Positions 1 through 9,004 of a DNA stretch of 64,000 bases are shown here, piece by piece. The notes beneath the pieces were generated by a model. It was not told where the DNA came from, made no database searches, and saw only the letters and a program-made list of their open reading frames with translations. This DNA comes from Winogradskyella epiphytica. Its GTDB lineage: Bacteria > Bacteroidota > Bacteroidia > Flavobacteriales > Flavobacteriaceae. The first letter of the stretch is position 1. Each line of letters opens with the position of its first letter. The stretch covers positions 102,953 to 166,952 of the forward strand of contig NZ_QJTD01000007.1 of assembly GCF_003217215.1 (NCBI RefSeq), read 5' to 3'. The position numbers were made by a program, and so were the translations under genes.

Positions 1-905
1 GAGCGTGCGCCAAAACCTTCCTTCCAAAATAATAAGCCTTCATTTATATGTTGCCCTTCATTAATATTTGAAGTACCAAAATCGAAATATATTTTTTCAT
101 TAAATACATTTTCGATAAGATGATGAAATAAGAAATCTAAACTTCCTAGTTCGTTTTTTTCAGAATTACCTGAGATATACTGACAATGTGCAATATTTTC
201 AGTTTCAAAAATAGTTGTTCCAGCAACAATTTTATTGTCCTTATATACATTAAACTGCCTAATATTAGTATTGAATCTCGACTTTAAAAGTGTTATTTCT
301 TTTAAGGAATGAACCGGCTTCACACCGTGTTTCGATTCTAAATTAGGAGTTAAAATCAACTCCCAAAATCCCTCGAGAGAATGAGATTCCTCAACTTTTA
401 AATTAGCTCTGACTGCTCTTTTCACACCTTCTTTTCTACTGTTTGAATAGGCTTTATATTTCATATCCACAACCGAATGTAAATCGGTACGCAACAATTC
501 CGCTTTAGATTTAAACAGCATATAAGCCAATGGATTGTTGCTTTGATTATACAAATAGAAATTTGGTAATTCTTTAATTTGAATATTTTGAATTTCTTCC
601 GTGTTCAAAAATTCCAAAACACTTCTCCAAATTTGAATAAATTCTGTGGTCTTTAATGTTTTTGAATATATTAAACTTCCATAGCTAAGCCCTTGATGCG
701 AATACAATGTTGAGTCGACTAAATTCGCCGGAAGTAAGCCCACTAATTTATTCTTTTTATAAACCATCAAAGAATAATCATGAAATATATGGCTATGATA
801 ATCCATAAAATTTCTCTGAAACAGAAAGGTATCTTGGTTGCTTTGTTTTACGAAATTATTCCAATTATCTTTTTCTGAAGCCTTGTATATCTTAGTTGTA
901 TAAAT
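1..905 (-). CDS. FemAB/GNAT-fold acyltransferase-like protein, C-terminus cut by window edge
   Basis: The frame is open from the left edge to an in-frame TAA at 921-923. The translation has an N-terminal GNAT-like half (DTFLFQRNFMDYH, LVGLLPANLVDS, LYSHQGLSYG) and a second half containing SRKEGVKRA and FDFGTSNINEGQHINEGLLFW. This layout is typical of flavobacterial FemAB-like, BioF2/GNAT-type transferases often found near surface polysaccharide genes; the substrate is unknown. The start is problematic. The first ATG is at 806, but the apparently family-like N-terminal sequence (TTKIYKASEKDNW) lies upstream of it, and no ATG, GTG or TTG precedes that region in frame. I give 905 (an ATT codon) as the best guess; 806 is the conservative alternative. 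The gene continues beyond base 1. Confidence 0.75.
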   Translation of the reverse strand, partial: MYTTKIYKASEKDNWNNFVKQSNQDTFLFQRNFMDYHSHIFHDYSLMVYKKNKLVGLLPANLVDSTLYSHQGLSYGSLIYSKTLKTTEFIQIWRSVLEFLNTEEIQNIQIKELPNFYLYNQSNNPLAYMLFKSKAELLRTDLHSVVDMKYKAYSNSRKEGVKRAVRANLKVEESHSLEGFWELILTPNLESKHGVKPVHSLKEITLLKSRFNTNIRQFNVYKDNKIVAGTTIFETENIAHCQYISGNSEKNELGSLDFLFHHLIENVFNEKIYFDFGTSNINEGQHINEGLLFWKEGFGAR

Positions 906-1122
906 GACAGTGAATTTTAATTAATAATACTTTGTGCGTTTACTAACCAAGACACTCTTCAAATGCTTTATGCATCCTGATCGTAAAATCACTTTAATAT
1001 ATAAATCGGTGTAATATAAAATACATTGATTTATAATACTAATTTATAGTGAAAAGATGTGTGACTCCAAGTGGTTTAGCGTCATAAACATCAAATTGCT
1101 AATATTGAATAAAAGCCATAAA

Positions 1123-1155
1123 AAAAGAGAAACACTTTAAAAATGTTTCTCTTTT
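1123..1155 (-). terminator. Intrinsic terminator downstream of typA
   Basis: A perfect 12-bp stem (1123-1134 with 1144-1155) has a 9-base loop. On the minus strand the stem is followed by a T tract, just beyond the typA stop codon. Confidence 0.85.
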
Positions 1156-1176
1156 ATAATATGTATAAAATCAGGT

Positions 1177-2976
1177 TTATGTGATTTTATTACGCTTACG
1201 ATCTACTTCTTTTAAGTAAATTTTACGAATTCTTAAATGATTTGGCGTTACTTCAACATATTCATCCTTCTGAATATATTCTAAAGCTTCTTCCAAAGAA
1301 AACTTAATAGCCGGTACAATTTTAGCTTTATCATCAGCACCAGAAGAACGTACGTTACTTAACTTTTTAGTTTTTGTTACGTTAACGGTCATATCATCGC
1401 CACGAGAGTTTTCACCAATAACTTGGCCTTCGTAAATATCTTCCCCTGGATCAACGAAAAACTTACCTCTATCTTGTAATTTATCAATAGAATAAGGAAT
1501 TGCTTGTCCGTTTTCCATAGATACTAATGATCCATTTTGACGTTCAGGAATTCCACCTTTTAAAGGTCTATAGTCAACAAAACGGTGAGCCATAATCGCT
1601 TCACCAGCAGTTGCTGTTAACAATTGATTACGTAATCCGATAATTCCACGAGAAGGTACAATAAATTGACATACCATACGGTCGCCTTTCGCTTCCATAC
1701 TAATCATTTCACCCTTACGCATGGTTACCATTTCAATAGCTTTACCAGAAACACTCTCCGGTAAATCTATAGTCATTTCTTCAAAAGGCTCACATTTCAC
1801 ACCATCAATCTCTCTTATGATAACTTGTGGTTGTCCAATTTGAAGTTCGTAACCTTCACGACGCATCGTTTCAATTAAAACAGATAAGTGTAATACACCA
1901 CGACCAAAAACCATGAACTTATCTGCACTATCAGTTTCCTCAACACGTAGTGCTAAGTTTTTTTCAAGCTCTTTAGTTAAACGGTCTTTAATATGACGAG
2001 AAGTTACAAACTTTCCATCTTTTCCAAAGAAAGGTGAATCGTTAATAGTAAATAACATACTCATTGTAGGCTCATCGATAGCGATGGTCTTTAATCCTTC
2101 AGGGTTTTCAAAATCAGCAACTGTATCACCAATATCAAAACCTTCCAAACCTACAATAGCACAGATATCACCTGTCTCTACTTCTTCAACTTTTCTACGG
2201 CCAACACCTTCGAAAATATGTAATTCTTTAATTTTATTTTTTACGATTGAACCATCTCTTTTTACTAAAGAAATTTGTTGTCCAACTTTCAATTCGCCAC
2301 GAGTTAAACGCCCAATAGCGATTCGACCTGTAAACGATGAGAAATCTAAAGATGTAATTAACATCTGAGTTGTTCCTTCTTCAATTTTTGGAGCAGGAAT
2401 ATGTTCAACAACCATATCTAATAATGGTTCTAAACTATCTGTTTCCTGTTTCCAGTCTGTACTCATCCAGTTGTTCTTTGCAGAACCGTAAACTGTTGGA
2501 AAATCCAACTGCCATTCTTCAGCACCTAATTCAAACATTAAGTCGAAAACTTTCTCATGTACCTCATCTGGAGTACAGTTATCTTTATCAACTTTGTTAA
2601 TAACAACGCAAGGTTTTAATCCTAAATCAAGCGCTTTTTGTAATACAAAACGTGTCTGTGGCATTGGTCCCTCAAAAGCATCAACTAAGAGCAACACGCC
2701 GTCAGCCATGTTTAATACACGTTCAACTTCTCCTCCAAAATCCGCGTGACCAGGAGTATCGATAACATTAATCTTTGTGTCTTTGTAAATTACAGAAACG
2801 TTCTTTGAAGTAATGGTAATACCACGTTCACGTTCTAAATCGTTATTATCAAGAATTAAATCTCCTGTATTTTCCGATTCACGAAACGTTTGACAATGGT
2901 ACATAATTTTGTCAACCAAAGTAGTTTTCCCGTGGTCAACGTGGGCAATAATTGCAATATTTTTAATCTTAGTCAT
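1177..2976 (-). CDS. typA: Translational GTPase TypA/BipA
   Basis: This 599-residue protein is full length for TypA/BipA, the ribosome-associated GTPase of the EF-G family used in 50S assembly and stress or cold adaptation. The G1 loop AHVDHGKTT is at residues 11-19, followed by a switch I region with RERGITI, G3 DTPGHADF and G4 NKVD. Domains II and III and the TypA-specific C-terminal domain follow. The start MTKIKN sits directly before the first beta strand and lies 25 bases from a -7-like promoter block. The gene is monocistronic, with its own terminator. Confidence 0.97.
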   Translation of the reverse strand: MTKIKNIAIIAHVDHGKTTLVDKIMYHCQTFRESENTGDLILDNNDLERERGITITSKNVSVIYKDTKINVIDTPGHADFGGEVERVLNMADGVLLLVDAFEGPMPQTRFVLQKALDLGLKPCVVINKVDKDNCTPDEVHEKVFDLMFELGAEEWQLDFPTVYGSAKNNWMSTDWKQETDSLEPLLDMVVEHIPAPKIEEGTTQMLITSLDFSSFTGRIAIGRLTRGELKVGQQISLVKRDGSIVKNKIKELHIFEGVGRRKVEEVETGDICAIVGLEGFDIGDTVADFENPEGLKTIAIDEPTMSMLFTINDSPFFGKDGKFVTSRHIKDRLTKELEKNLALRVEETDSADKFMVFGRGVLHLSVLIETMRREGYELQIGQPQVIIREIDGVKCEPFEEMTIDLPESVSGKAIEMVTMRKGEMISMEAKGDRMVCQFIVPSRGIIGLRNQLLTATAGEAIMAHRFVDYRPLKGGIPERQNGSLVSMENGQAIPYSIDKLQDRGKFFVDPGEDIYEGQVIGENSRGDDMTVNVTKTKKLSNVRSSGADDKAKIVPAIKFSLEEALEYIQKDEYVEVTPNHLRIRKIYLKEVDRKRNKIT

Positions 2977-3000
2977 AAAATGATGCTAAATTTTTTAAGC

Positions 3001-3020
3001 GTGCAAAGTTACGGCTAATT
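3001..3020 (-). promoter_or_regulatory. Candidate typA promoter (TAACTTTG -7 box) in a block shared with rhlE
   Basis: On the minus strand TAACTTTG (3004-3011) fits the Bacteroidetes -7 consensus TAnnTTTG and ends about 28 bases before the typA start. The 20-base block 3001-3020 matches 48080-48099 upstream of the RhlE-type helicase at 19 of 20 positions. No clear -33 TTTG is seen at the usual spacing. Confidence 0.6.
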
Positions 3021-3192
3021 CTACTCAATCCGTTAATAATTTGTTATTTTTTTTGAATCGAGCTCATCAAGGTTGTATATTTAGTTAATCAACTGATACT
3101 CAACAAAGATAATACAACAATAAACATAAGCAAAACAGACGATTAACATCAACTTTTTACCATAAAAGTGAATTCCCTAAAAAACCATTTTT

Positions 3193-3552
3193 ATGCATAG
3201 AATTAGCAAATACACAAAGTTTATTCCATACCTCTATTTCTTATCTGTGATCGTTTATTGGTTTACCTATTTAAATCAAAGTAAAGGTATTTCTGCTTAC
3301 CTTATTCTTTTAGCAGGTATTCCATTTTTATGGCAATTAGTTAAACCGAATAAAAAACTAAATTTCTCCTTAGGAATTGTTTTTGTATGCCTATCGTCCT
3401 ATGTAATTTTAGCCTATCTCTTTGATTTACTCCATATACTTCAGTGGCCTGAATCCTCTAAGCAACTTTTATTTTACGGCGGACTTTTAGTGATTGGCAA
3501 CTTTGTAATGTCATTATGGATATTACGTAATAGCATTAAAAAAGTATTTTAA
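3193..3552 (+). CDS. Small four-helix membrane protein of unknown function
   Basis: I do not recognise this 119-residue protein as a named family. It has four hydrophobic segments (about residues 10-28, 34-48, 56-78 and 92-112) separated by short charged loops, and a basic C-terminus (RNSIKKVF), so it is a predicted inner-membrane protein. It is oriented away from typA and lies ahead of kdsA, but kdsA has its own promoter, so the two are probably not one operon. The ATG follows a short A/T-rich leader, as is usual here. Confidence 0.7.
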   Translation: MHRISKYTKFIPYLYFLSVIVYWFTYLNQSKGISAYLILLAGIPFLWQLVKPNKKLNFSLGIVFVCLSSYVILAYLFDLLHILQWPESSKQLLFYGGLLVIGNFVMSLWILRNSIKKVF

Positions 3553-3636
3553 GTAACCAATTATTCCACTGAAATCAAGTTCGTCATGCGCCTTGCAAAA
3601 CATCTAAACTCAATAATTAAATAACTTTTTCTCTAG

Positions 3637-3667
3637 TTTCAACTAAACATAGAGAATCGTATCTTTG
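3637..3667 (+). promoter_or_regulatory. Candidate kdsA promoter (TTTC-N19-TATCTTTG)
   Basis: The -7 box TATCTTTG at 3660-3667 matches TAnnTTTG exactly. It is preceded, with 19-bp spacing, by TTTC (3637-3640), one mismatch from the -33 TTTG. Transcription would start near 3674, downstream of a possible TTG start at 3665, which rules that start out. Confidence 0.65.
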
Positions 3668-3694
3668 TCAACTAACAATTTAAGTCTAAAACTT

Positions 3695-4507
3695 GTGATT
3701 ACTATTCCAAAATTAAAACATACACAATCCAACAACTTCTTTTTACTTTGTGGCCCATGTGCTATTGAAGGTGAAGATATGGCTTTACGCATCGCCGAAA
3801 GAGTTGTTAAAATTACCGACAAGCTTGAAATTCCTTATGTATTTAAAGGCAGTTTTAAAAAAGCTAACAGAAGTAGAATTGATAGTTTTACAGGAATCGG
3901 TGATGAAAAGGCATTAAAAATTCTTAGAAAAGTTTCCGAAACATTTGATGTTCCAACTGTAACTGATATCCACGAAGTATCTGATGCCGCTATGGCTGCA
4001 GAATATGTTGATGTATTGCAAATCCCTGCTTTTCTCGTAAGACAAACAGATTTGGTAGTGGCAGCAGCTAAAACCGGAAAAGTGGTAAACTTAAAAAAAG
4101 GGCAATTTATGAGTCCTGAAGCAATGAAGCACGCAGTCCAAAAAGTAAAAGATGCAGGCAACGACCAAGCGTGGATTACAGACCGTGGAACGATGTTTGG
4201 CTACCAAGACATGATTGTTGACTTTAGAGGGATTCCAACCATGCGTGAATACGCTCCAACGGTGTTAGATGTAACGCACTCACTACAACAACCTAACCAA
4301 AGTATTGGAGTTACTGGTGGACGCCCAGATATGATTGAAACTATAGCACGTGCTGGAGTAGTCAATAATGTTGATGGTCTTTTTATTGAAACTCATTTTG
4401 ATCCTGCAAATGCTAAAAGTGATGGCGCAAACATGCTACACCTAGACAATTTGGAGAGCCTACTAACTAATTTGGTAGCGATTAGAAAAACAATTAATAG
4501 TTTATAA
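3695..4507 (+). CDS. kdsA: 3-deoxy-8-phosphooctulonate synthase
   Basis: KdsA condenses phosphoenolpyruvate with arabinose 5-phosphate to give KDO 8-phosphate, the first committed step of KDO synthesis for lipopolysaccharide, in the cytosol. Family motifs are clear: FFLLCGPCAIEG, VFKGSFKKANRSR, TDIHE, LQIPAFLVRQTDL, NLKKGQFMSPEAM, DRGTMFGYQD and FIETHFDP. A TTG at 3665 would add ten residues, but it lies inside the -7 promoter box. I therefore choose GTG at 3695, which gives 270 residues, close to the usual family length. An acetyltransferase gene starts 9 bases after the stop and is probably co-transcribed. Confidence 0.95.
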   Translation: MITIPKLKHTQSNNFFLLCGPCAIEGEDMALRIAERVVKITDKLEIPYVFKGSFKKANRSRIDSFTGIGDEKALKILRKVSETFDVPTVTDIHEVSDAAMAAEYVDVLQIPAFLVRQTDLVVAAAKTGKVVNLKKGQFMSPEAMKHAVQKVKDAGNDQAWITDRGTMFGYQDMIVDFRGIPTMREYAPTVLDVTHSLQQPNQSIGVTGGRPDMIETIARAGVVNNVDGLFIETHFDPANAKSDGANMLHLDNLESLLTNLVAIRKTINSL

Positions 4508-4516
4508 TACTTAGTA

Positions 4517-4996
4517 GTGAAACATCCTATTGAAATACGACAGGCCACATTAGATGACATTCCTGAAATCACTGCTATTTTCAGGAATACCATCACTCAT
4601 ATCAATGCGAAGGACTATAACGAAAAACAAATTTCCGTTTGGTCTTATGGAGCTGATGATATTGAGGAATGGAAAAAGCGCATTAAAAATTATTATTTTA
4701 TTGTCGCTGAAATGAACACTAACATTGTGGGTTTTGCCTATCTAAAAAATGGAAATTATTTTGATGGCATTTATGTTCATAAAGATCATTTACGTCAAGG
4801 GATTGGTTCTAAATTATTGCGAATTATAGAATCACAAGTCATGATGAATGACTATGAAGTCATGAAGTCAGATGTAAGTAAAACTGCTTTACCTTTTTTT
4901 GATAACCGTTATTTCGAAGTGATTAAGAAACAGAAAAAAAGTTTTAAAGGTGTTGTGTTTGAAAATTATTTGATGGAAAAGAATCTTAACGATTAA
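4517..4996 (+). CDS. GNAT family N-acetyltransferase
   Basis: This 159-residue single-domain GNAT enzyme shows IEIRQATLDDIPEI at the N-terminus, the central strand IVGFAYLKNGNYFDGIYVHKD, and the acetyl-CoA loop LRQGIGSKLL (Q/RxxGxG/A) near residues 95-105. The acceptor substrate cannot be deduced. It starts with GTG 9 bases after kdsA and probably shares its transcript; no separate promoter is apparent. Confidence 0.88.
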   Translation: MKHPIEIRQATLDDIPEITAIFRNTITHINAKDYNEKQISVWSYGADDIEEWKKRIKNYYFIVAEMNTNIVGFAYLKNGNYFDGIYVHKDHLRQGIGSKLLRIIESQVMMNDYEVMKSDVSKTALPFFDNRYFEVIKKQKKSFKGVVFENYLMEKNLND

Positions 4997-5035
4997 GAAC
5001 ATAAATCCTACGAATAATCCATGGCGTATTTGGCG

Positions 5036-5404
5036 TTAATTTCTCTTATAAAATCCTTTTTCTTTTAAGCCTTCTATTTCTTTTAGAATGGAAATAAAAA
5101 CAGCATCATTGATGTCATCTACAGATTTATAACGTAAAGATTTTACAACTTTTCGCTTTTCTGTAATCAAATAAGCATCCCATTTTTCTGTGAGATGTGC
5201 AGAATGCCAAAAACCGACATCAACGTAATCTTTACTTTGATGAATATAACATATTGGGCGCTTAGCTATATAAAAACATGGCATTCTCCATTTATATAAT
5301 AAATCCGCAGCTGGTAACACATGCTTCATTAAGACCTGTACATGCATCATAATAGATTTATAAGGTTCTATTTGTTTTAAAATATGTTCTTCCGCTGGAT
5401 TCAT
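5036..5404 (-). CDS. DUF1801 (YdhG-like) domain protein
   Basis: This 122-residue cytosolic protein has the DUF1801/YdhG fold signature: an N-terminal helical stretch (LKQIEPYKSIMMHVQVLMKHVLPAADLLYKWRMP in part), then CFYIAKRPICYIHQSKDYVDVGFW, and a C-terminal helix. The biochemical role of the family is not established. The gene is convergent with the GNAT gene across about 40 bases. Confidence 0.75.
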   Translation of the reverse strand: MNPAEEHILKQIEPYKSIMMHVQVLMKHVLPAADLLYKWRMPCFYIAKRPICYIHQSKDYVDVGFWHSAHLTEKWDAYLITEKRKVVKSLRYKSVDDINDAVFISILKEIEGLKEKGFYKRN

Positions 5405-5552
5405 TCTTAATTCGATTGAACATTCACATGTTTTAAATTTATAACTTTATAGATTAATATTTTGTACCATCACAAGAGAACTAATAAATATATCAGAATT
5501 CTTATTGCTTATTCCTATATTTAAAATCAAATTTTCAAATCCAATTTTATTT

Positions 5553-7439
5553 ATGAAAAAAATCAATATCATCGTAGTACTTCTACTTATTTTCATGTCT
5601 TGTAAGGACGAAAAAAAAGCCGAATCCAAAAATATAGATATTGGAGACTTTAGTTTTTCTTCAAAAGACATTGTTGCAAATAAAACTTTCAAAATTACCT
5701 ACAACGGAAATGGGGATTTAGATGATAGTTTCTTTTACCATTTAATTAATGACAAATCTTACCCATATGATTTAGAATTCGAAGATAATACGGCAATCAT
5801 TACAGTTCCTGATAGCATATCGGCTGTTGCATTTAATTTTAAGCTTGAAGACGATTATGTTAACAACAATAAAAAAGGTTTTCTTTTTAAGGTTATAAAT
5901 GAGGAAGGCGAATCTGCAGAAGATGTTGAAGCTTCTAAAGATATTTATAAAGTTAGGTATGGCGATAGATTTGGACTTGAGGGTGACGCGGAAAGCGCGT
6001 TAAGCACATTAGAAAGTGTTCTTGAAGAGCATCCGAATTTGAAAAAAGATTGGATGGAAAGTCATCTAATACTTGCCCGCCAAGTAGGTGCTCCAAAAGT
6101 AAAAGAAGTTGCAAATGCGTACCTGTCTGATTTTAGCGATAGAAAAGCTGAAACATTGGAAGATTTTAAATCTTTATCTGCAATTTACTCTAGTTTAAGA
6201 GATACAAATCGAAATGATAGTATTAAAAAACTAGTCTCTGAAAAATATCCTGAAAGTGAATTAGCTGTAAGTTCTATTATCGATGATTTCTTTGCAACTA
6301 AAGATCTTAATACTAAAGAAAAGATTTTTAATGAGCATAAAGAAAGACTTCTCAAGTCTAAGAATGCCAAATTTGTTCTTAGAAGTTTAGCACAAGGTTA
6401 TTATAACAAAGGGGACCAAGATAACTTTGAAACTTATGTTAATTTGATGGACAGTAATATGGATGAAGCTTCGCTATACAATTCTATTGCTTGGCCTCTA
6501 GCTGAAAAAGGTGAAAATCTAGAAGAAGCCGCTTTATTATCTAAAAAATCCTTAGACCTTATTAAAGAAGAACAACAATCACCAAAAGAACAACCTGATT
6601 ATTTAACACCTAAGCAATACCATAGCAATTTAGAGCGCACCTACAATATGTATGCTGATACATACGCTTTGCTGTCCTTTAAAAAAGGGGATATAAAAGA
6701 AGCTATTAAATACCAAGCTTTGGCTGTTGATGAAGGAAAAGATGCAGAAGTTAATGAACGCTATATTCAGTTTTTAATGGAAGACGAACAGTTTGAAACT
6801 GCGATGGAAAAAGCCTCAGAATTCATTGAAGATGGAAACAGCTCAGCAAAACTTAAAGCCTATTTTAAAGAAGCCGTAACTAAAGCAGACCCAAATAAGA
6901 ACGTTGACGCTTTATTAGCTAATCTTGAAGAAAAAGCCAAAGCTAAAGAATTAGAGAAGTTAAAAAAATCAATGTTAGATGATGAAGCTACTGATTTTAC
7001 GTTAAAAAACCTTGATGGTAATGAGGTTACATTATCTTCCTTAAAAGGAAAAACGGTTATTTTAGACTTTTGGGCTACATGGTGTGGACCTTGTAAAGCA
7101 TCCTTCCCTGGAATGCAAGAGGTTGTAACAAAATACAAAGATGATGACAAGGTTGAGTTTTTATTTATTGACACTTTTGAAGATGGAAAAGACCGTTTAG
7201 ATAAAGTTTCTAAATTTATTAAAGACAACAATTACACGTTTAATGTTTTAGTCGACCCTAAGAATGAGGAAAGTGGTCAGTTTGAAGTCGCTAATAAATA
7301 TAAAGTTTCAGGTATACCTACAAAAGTAATCATAGGTCCAAGCGGAAAAGTGAACTTTATTTCGGTTGGCTATAGCGGTTCTACTGAAAAAGTAGTCAGT
7401 GAAATTGATGCTATGGTAGAAATTCTATCCCAATCGTAA
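5553..7439 (+). CDS. TlpA-like thioredoxin-domain lipoprotein with long helical N-terminal region
   Basis: The 628-residue lipoprotein has the signal MKKINIIVVLLLIFMSC, with a lipobox before Cys and acidic residues after it, so it is likely lipid-anchored outside the cytoplasm. A beta-rich N-terminal region (about 30-150) is followed by TPR-like helices (about 160-470). The C-terminus is a TlpA/AhpC-type thioredoxin domain (about 490-628) with W510-C-G-P-C514 and a cis-Pro SGIPTKVI segment. Members act as periplasmic thiol-disulfide reductants. A longer reading from 5505 would precede the signal peptide with 16 unrelated residues, so ATG 5553 is preferred. Confidence 0.9.
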   Translation: MKKINIIVVLLLIFMSCKDEKKAESKNIDIGDFSFSSKDIVANKTFKITYNGNGDLDDSFFYHLINDKSYPYDLEFEDNTAIITVPDSISAVAFNFKLEDDYVNNNKKGFLFKVINEEGESAEDVEASKDIYKVRYGDRFGLEGDAESALSTLESVLEEHPNLKKDWMESHLILARQVGAPKVKEVANAYLSDFSDRKAETLEDFKSLSAIYSSLRDTNRNDSIKKLVSEKYPESELAVSSIIDDFFATKDLNTKEKIFNEHKERLLKSKNAKFVLRSLAQGYYNKGDQDNFETYVNLMDSNMDEASLYNSIAWPLAEKGENLEEAALLSKKSLDLIKEEQQSPKEQPDYLTPKQYHSNLERTYNMYADTYALLSFKKGDIKEAIKYQALAVDEGKDAEVNERYIQFLMEDEQFETAMEKASEFIEDGNSSAKLKAYFKEAVTKADPNKNVDALLANLEEKAKAKELEKLKKSMLDDEATDFTLKNLDGNEVTLSSLKGKTVILDFWATWCGPCKASFPGMQEVVTKYKDDDKVEFLFIDTFEDGKDRLDKVSKFIKDNNYTFNVLVDPKNEESGQFEVANKYKVSGIPTKVIIGPSGKVNFISVGYSGSTEKVVSEIDAMVEILSQS

Positions 7440-7460
7440 ATTCAAGACCTATTAAATAAA

Positions 7461-7494
7461 AAAAGAGGAAAATCTCAATGGACTTTCCTCTTTT
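7461..7494. terminator. Bidirectional intrinsic terminator
   Basis: AAAAGAGGAAA (7461-7471) pairs with TTTCCTCTTTT (7484-7494). The stem has an A run on the left and a T run on the right, between two convergent genes. Confidence 0.88.
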
Positions 7495-7497
7495 TTT

Positions 7498-8700
7498 TTA
7501 TTTCCCATCTACATAATCTTGTAGATAACTAAAGCGCCTAGTAAGCTTACCTTCTTGAGTAATCTTAGCGCGTTTAAGAATTTCTCTTTCATCATTATTA
7601 AAAAATGCAGGAAGTACATGTTCTATAAAAGCCTCTCCAAAGCCTTCACTTGCATCTTTAGGCAATTCACATGGTAAATTATCTACAGCCATCACGGTAA
7701 TCGCATCTTTAGCATCAAAAGCCACCTCTTTTTCCGTTTTAGGGTCGTAGCCATAAAAAGGATCGGCAATAGTTGAAGGTCTAATTGTACTTGCAACAGG
7801 GCCATCGATGTCACAAGAGACATCAGCAATTAAGTTGATTCTAAAATCAGGATGCTTTGCATCTTCTCTAGTAAACAAATACGGAGCGTTATTACCATAA
7901 AAATGACCAGCTATAAAATAATCAGTCACTTTAGCATAAGGCATAAAGTTACTTTCGTAACCTGTTGGGTCTTTATAGAATTTATACTTATCTCCTACTT
8001 TTCCATCGCTACGCTTATTGTATTCCATAACATCAATCATACAGTAAACTGGCTCAGTAAATTCTGAGGTTAAATATAAAGCGTCACTAACTTCCTTTAT
8101 TTCTAGATGGTCTAAGATTTCCCTTGCTCCATGTGCCACTTTTCCTGTTCCAGAAAGTAAAATCTTAATATTTGGAATGGTAATTTTATCTAATTCAGAT
8201 TTTACTTCGTTTAAGTCGGCAAGTGTCTCCACTTTTGGTAAGGTATAAAGCTTATCACGTAATCCCAAAGCTCTAAAACCATTATAAGCTCCTACTAACC
8301 CAGCATAACGTCCAAATCCAATAAGTCTTGAACCTGTTTTTCTAACTATGGTCTCGTGATCGTAGAGTTCGATATTTTTCTCCAACATAGCCAATAATAA
8401 CTTTCTATTATATGGCTGCTTTTTAATTGTATGAGAGAAAAAGAAATATTTCTTATTTGGAATTAAAGCATCGACTGGCACTTCCTTAACGCCTATCATA
8501 ACATCAGCGCCCGAAACATCATCTGTAACTTCAAATCCCATTTTTTCGTAAGCTTCATCAGGGAAAATCCTAATATCTGACGATTCTACGATAAATTTGG
8601 CTTCTGGAAATGCTAGTTGTGCTTCTGCTAAATGTTCTGGTGAAAAAACCACACGTCGGTCTGGCGGTGATTTGCGTTCTTTTATAAGTGCAAATGTCAT
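7498..8700 (-). CDS. NAD(P)-dependent oxidoreductase, LYS1/alanine dehydrogenase-PNT fold
   Basis: The 400-residue enzyme has an AlaDh/PNT N-terminal domain (residues about 4-135, with KERKSPPDRRV) and a Rossmann domain whose dinucleotide loop is GTGKVAHG at 184-191. The fold is shared by alanine dehydrogenase, transhydrogenase and saccharopine dehydrogenase (lysine-forming). SHTIKKQPYNRKLL and DVSCDIDGPVASTIRPSTI resemble the LYS1-type branch. An amino-acid dehydrogenase role is likely, but the substrate is not proven from sequence. The gene stands alone, with a terminator overlapping its stop region. Confidence 0.8.
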   Translation of the reverse strand: MTFALIKERKSPPDRRVVFSPEHLAEAQLAFPEAKFIVESSDIRIFPDEAYEKMGFEVTDDVSGADVMIGVKEVPVDALIPNKKYFFFSHTIKKQPYNRKLLLAMLEKNIELYDHETIVRKTGSRLIGFGRYAGLVGAYNGFRALGLRDKLYTLPKVETLADLNEVKSELDKITIPNIKILLSGTGKVAHGAREILDHLEIKEVSDALYLTSEFTEPVYCMIDVMEYNKRSDGKVGDKYKFYKDPTGYESNFMPYAKVTDYFIAGHFYGNNAPYLFTREDAKHPDFRINLIADVSCDIDGPVASTIRPSTIADPFYGYDPKTEKEVAFDAKDAITVMAVDNLPCELPKDASEGFGEAFIEHVLPAFFNNDEREILKRAKITQEGKLTRRFSYLQDYVDGK

Positions 8701-9004
8701 AGATATACTTTGTAATTGAGGTGTTAATAATTATGATTTGTCATCGTGTTTAGCAAAATGAAAGTCTTTAACACTGCCAAACTGAAATTCAACAAAATAA
8801 AAAACTACAAATTATATAGTTCGTCACGAAAATAAGTGGATTTGCATGTTTTAGCAAACATTTACAAATTAAAATAGTAGCATTATTAATCAGCTCCTCA
8901 ATTATTAATACATTCTACAAGATTTACGCTCAATCTCTCGTTAATTAACACCCACTTTTTATTTATCGTTAAAACGAAATGATTCCGTTTTTAATTGAAT
9001 TTAA
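8701..9004 (-). other. Intergenic region upstream of the LYS1-like dehydrogenase
   Basis: About 300 bases without a gene. Next to the DMT transporter stop there is a short imperfect hairpin (8971-8992, AAAACG with CGTTTT), which may end that transcript. I see no exact TAnnTTTG box for the dehydrogenase and no other structure. Confidence 0.4.

Noticed and set aside
3665..3694. TTG start for kdsA ten codons upstream
   Set aside because: The TTG lies inside the TATCTTTG promoter box and the added residues are not typical of KdsA.
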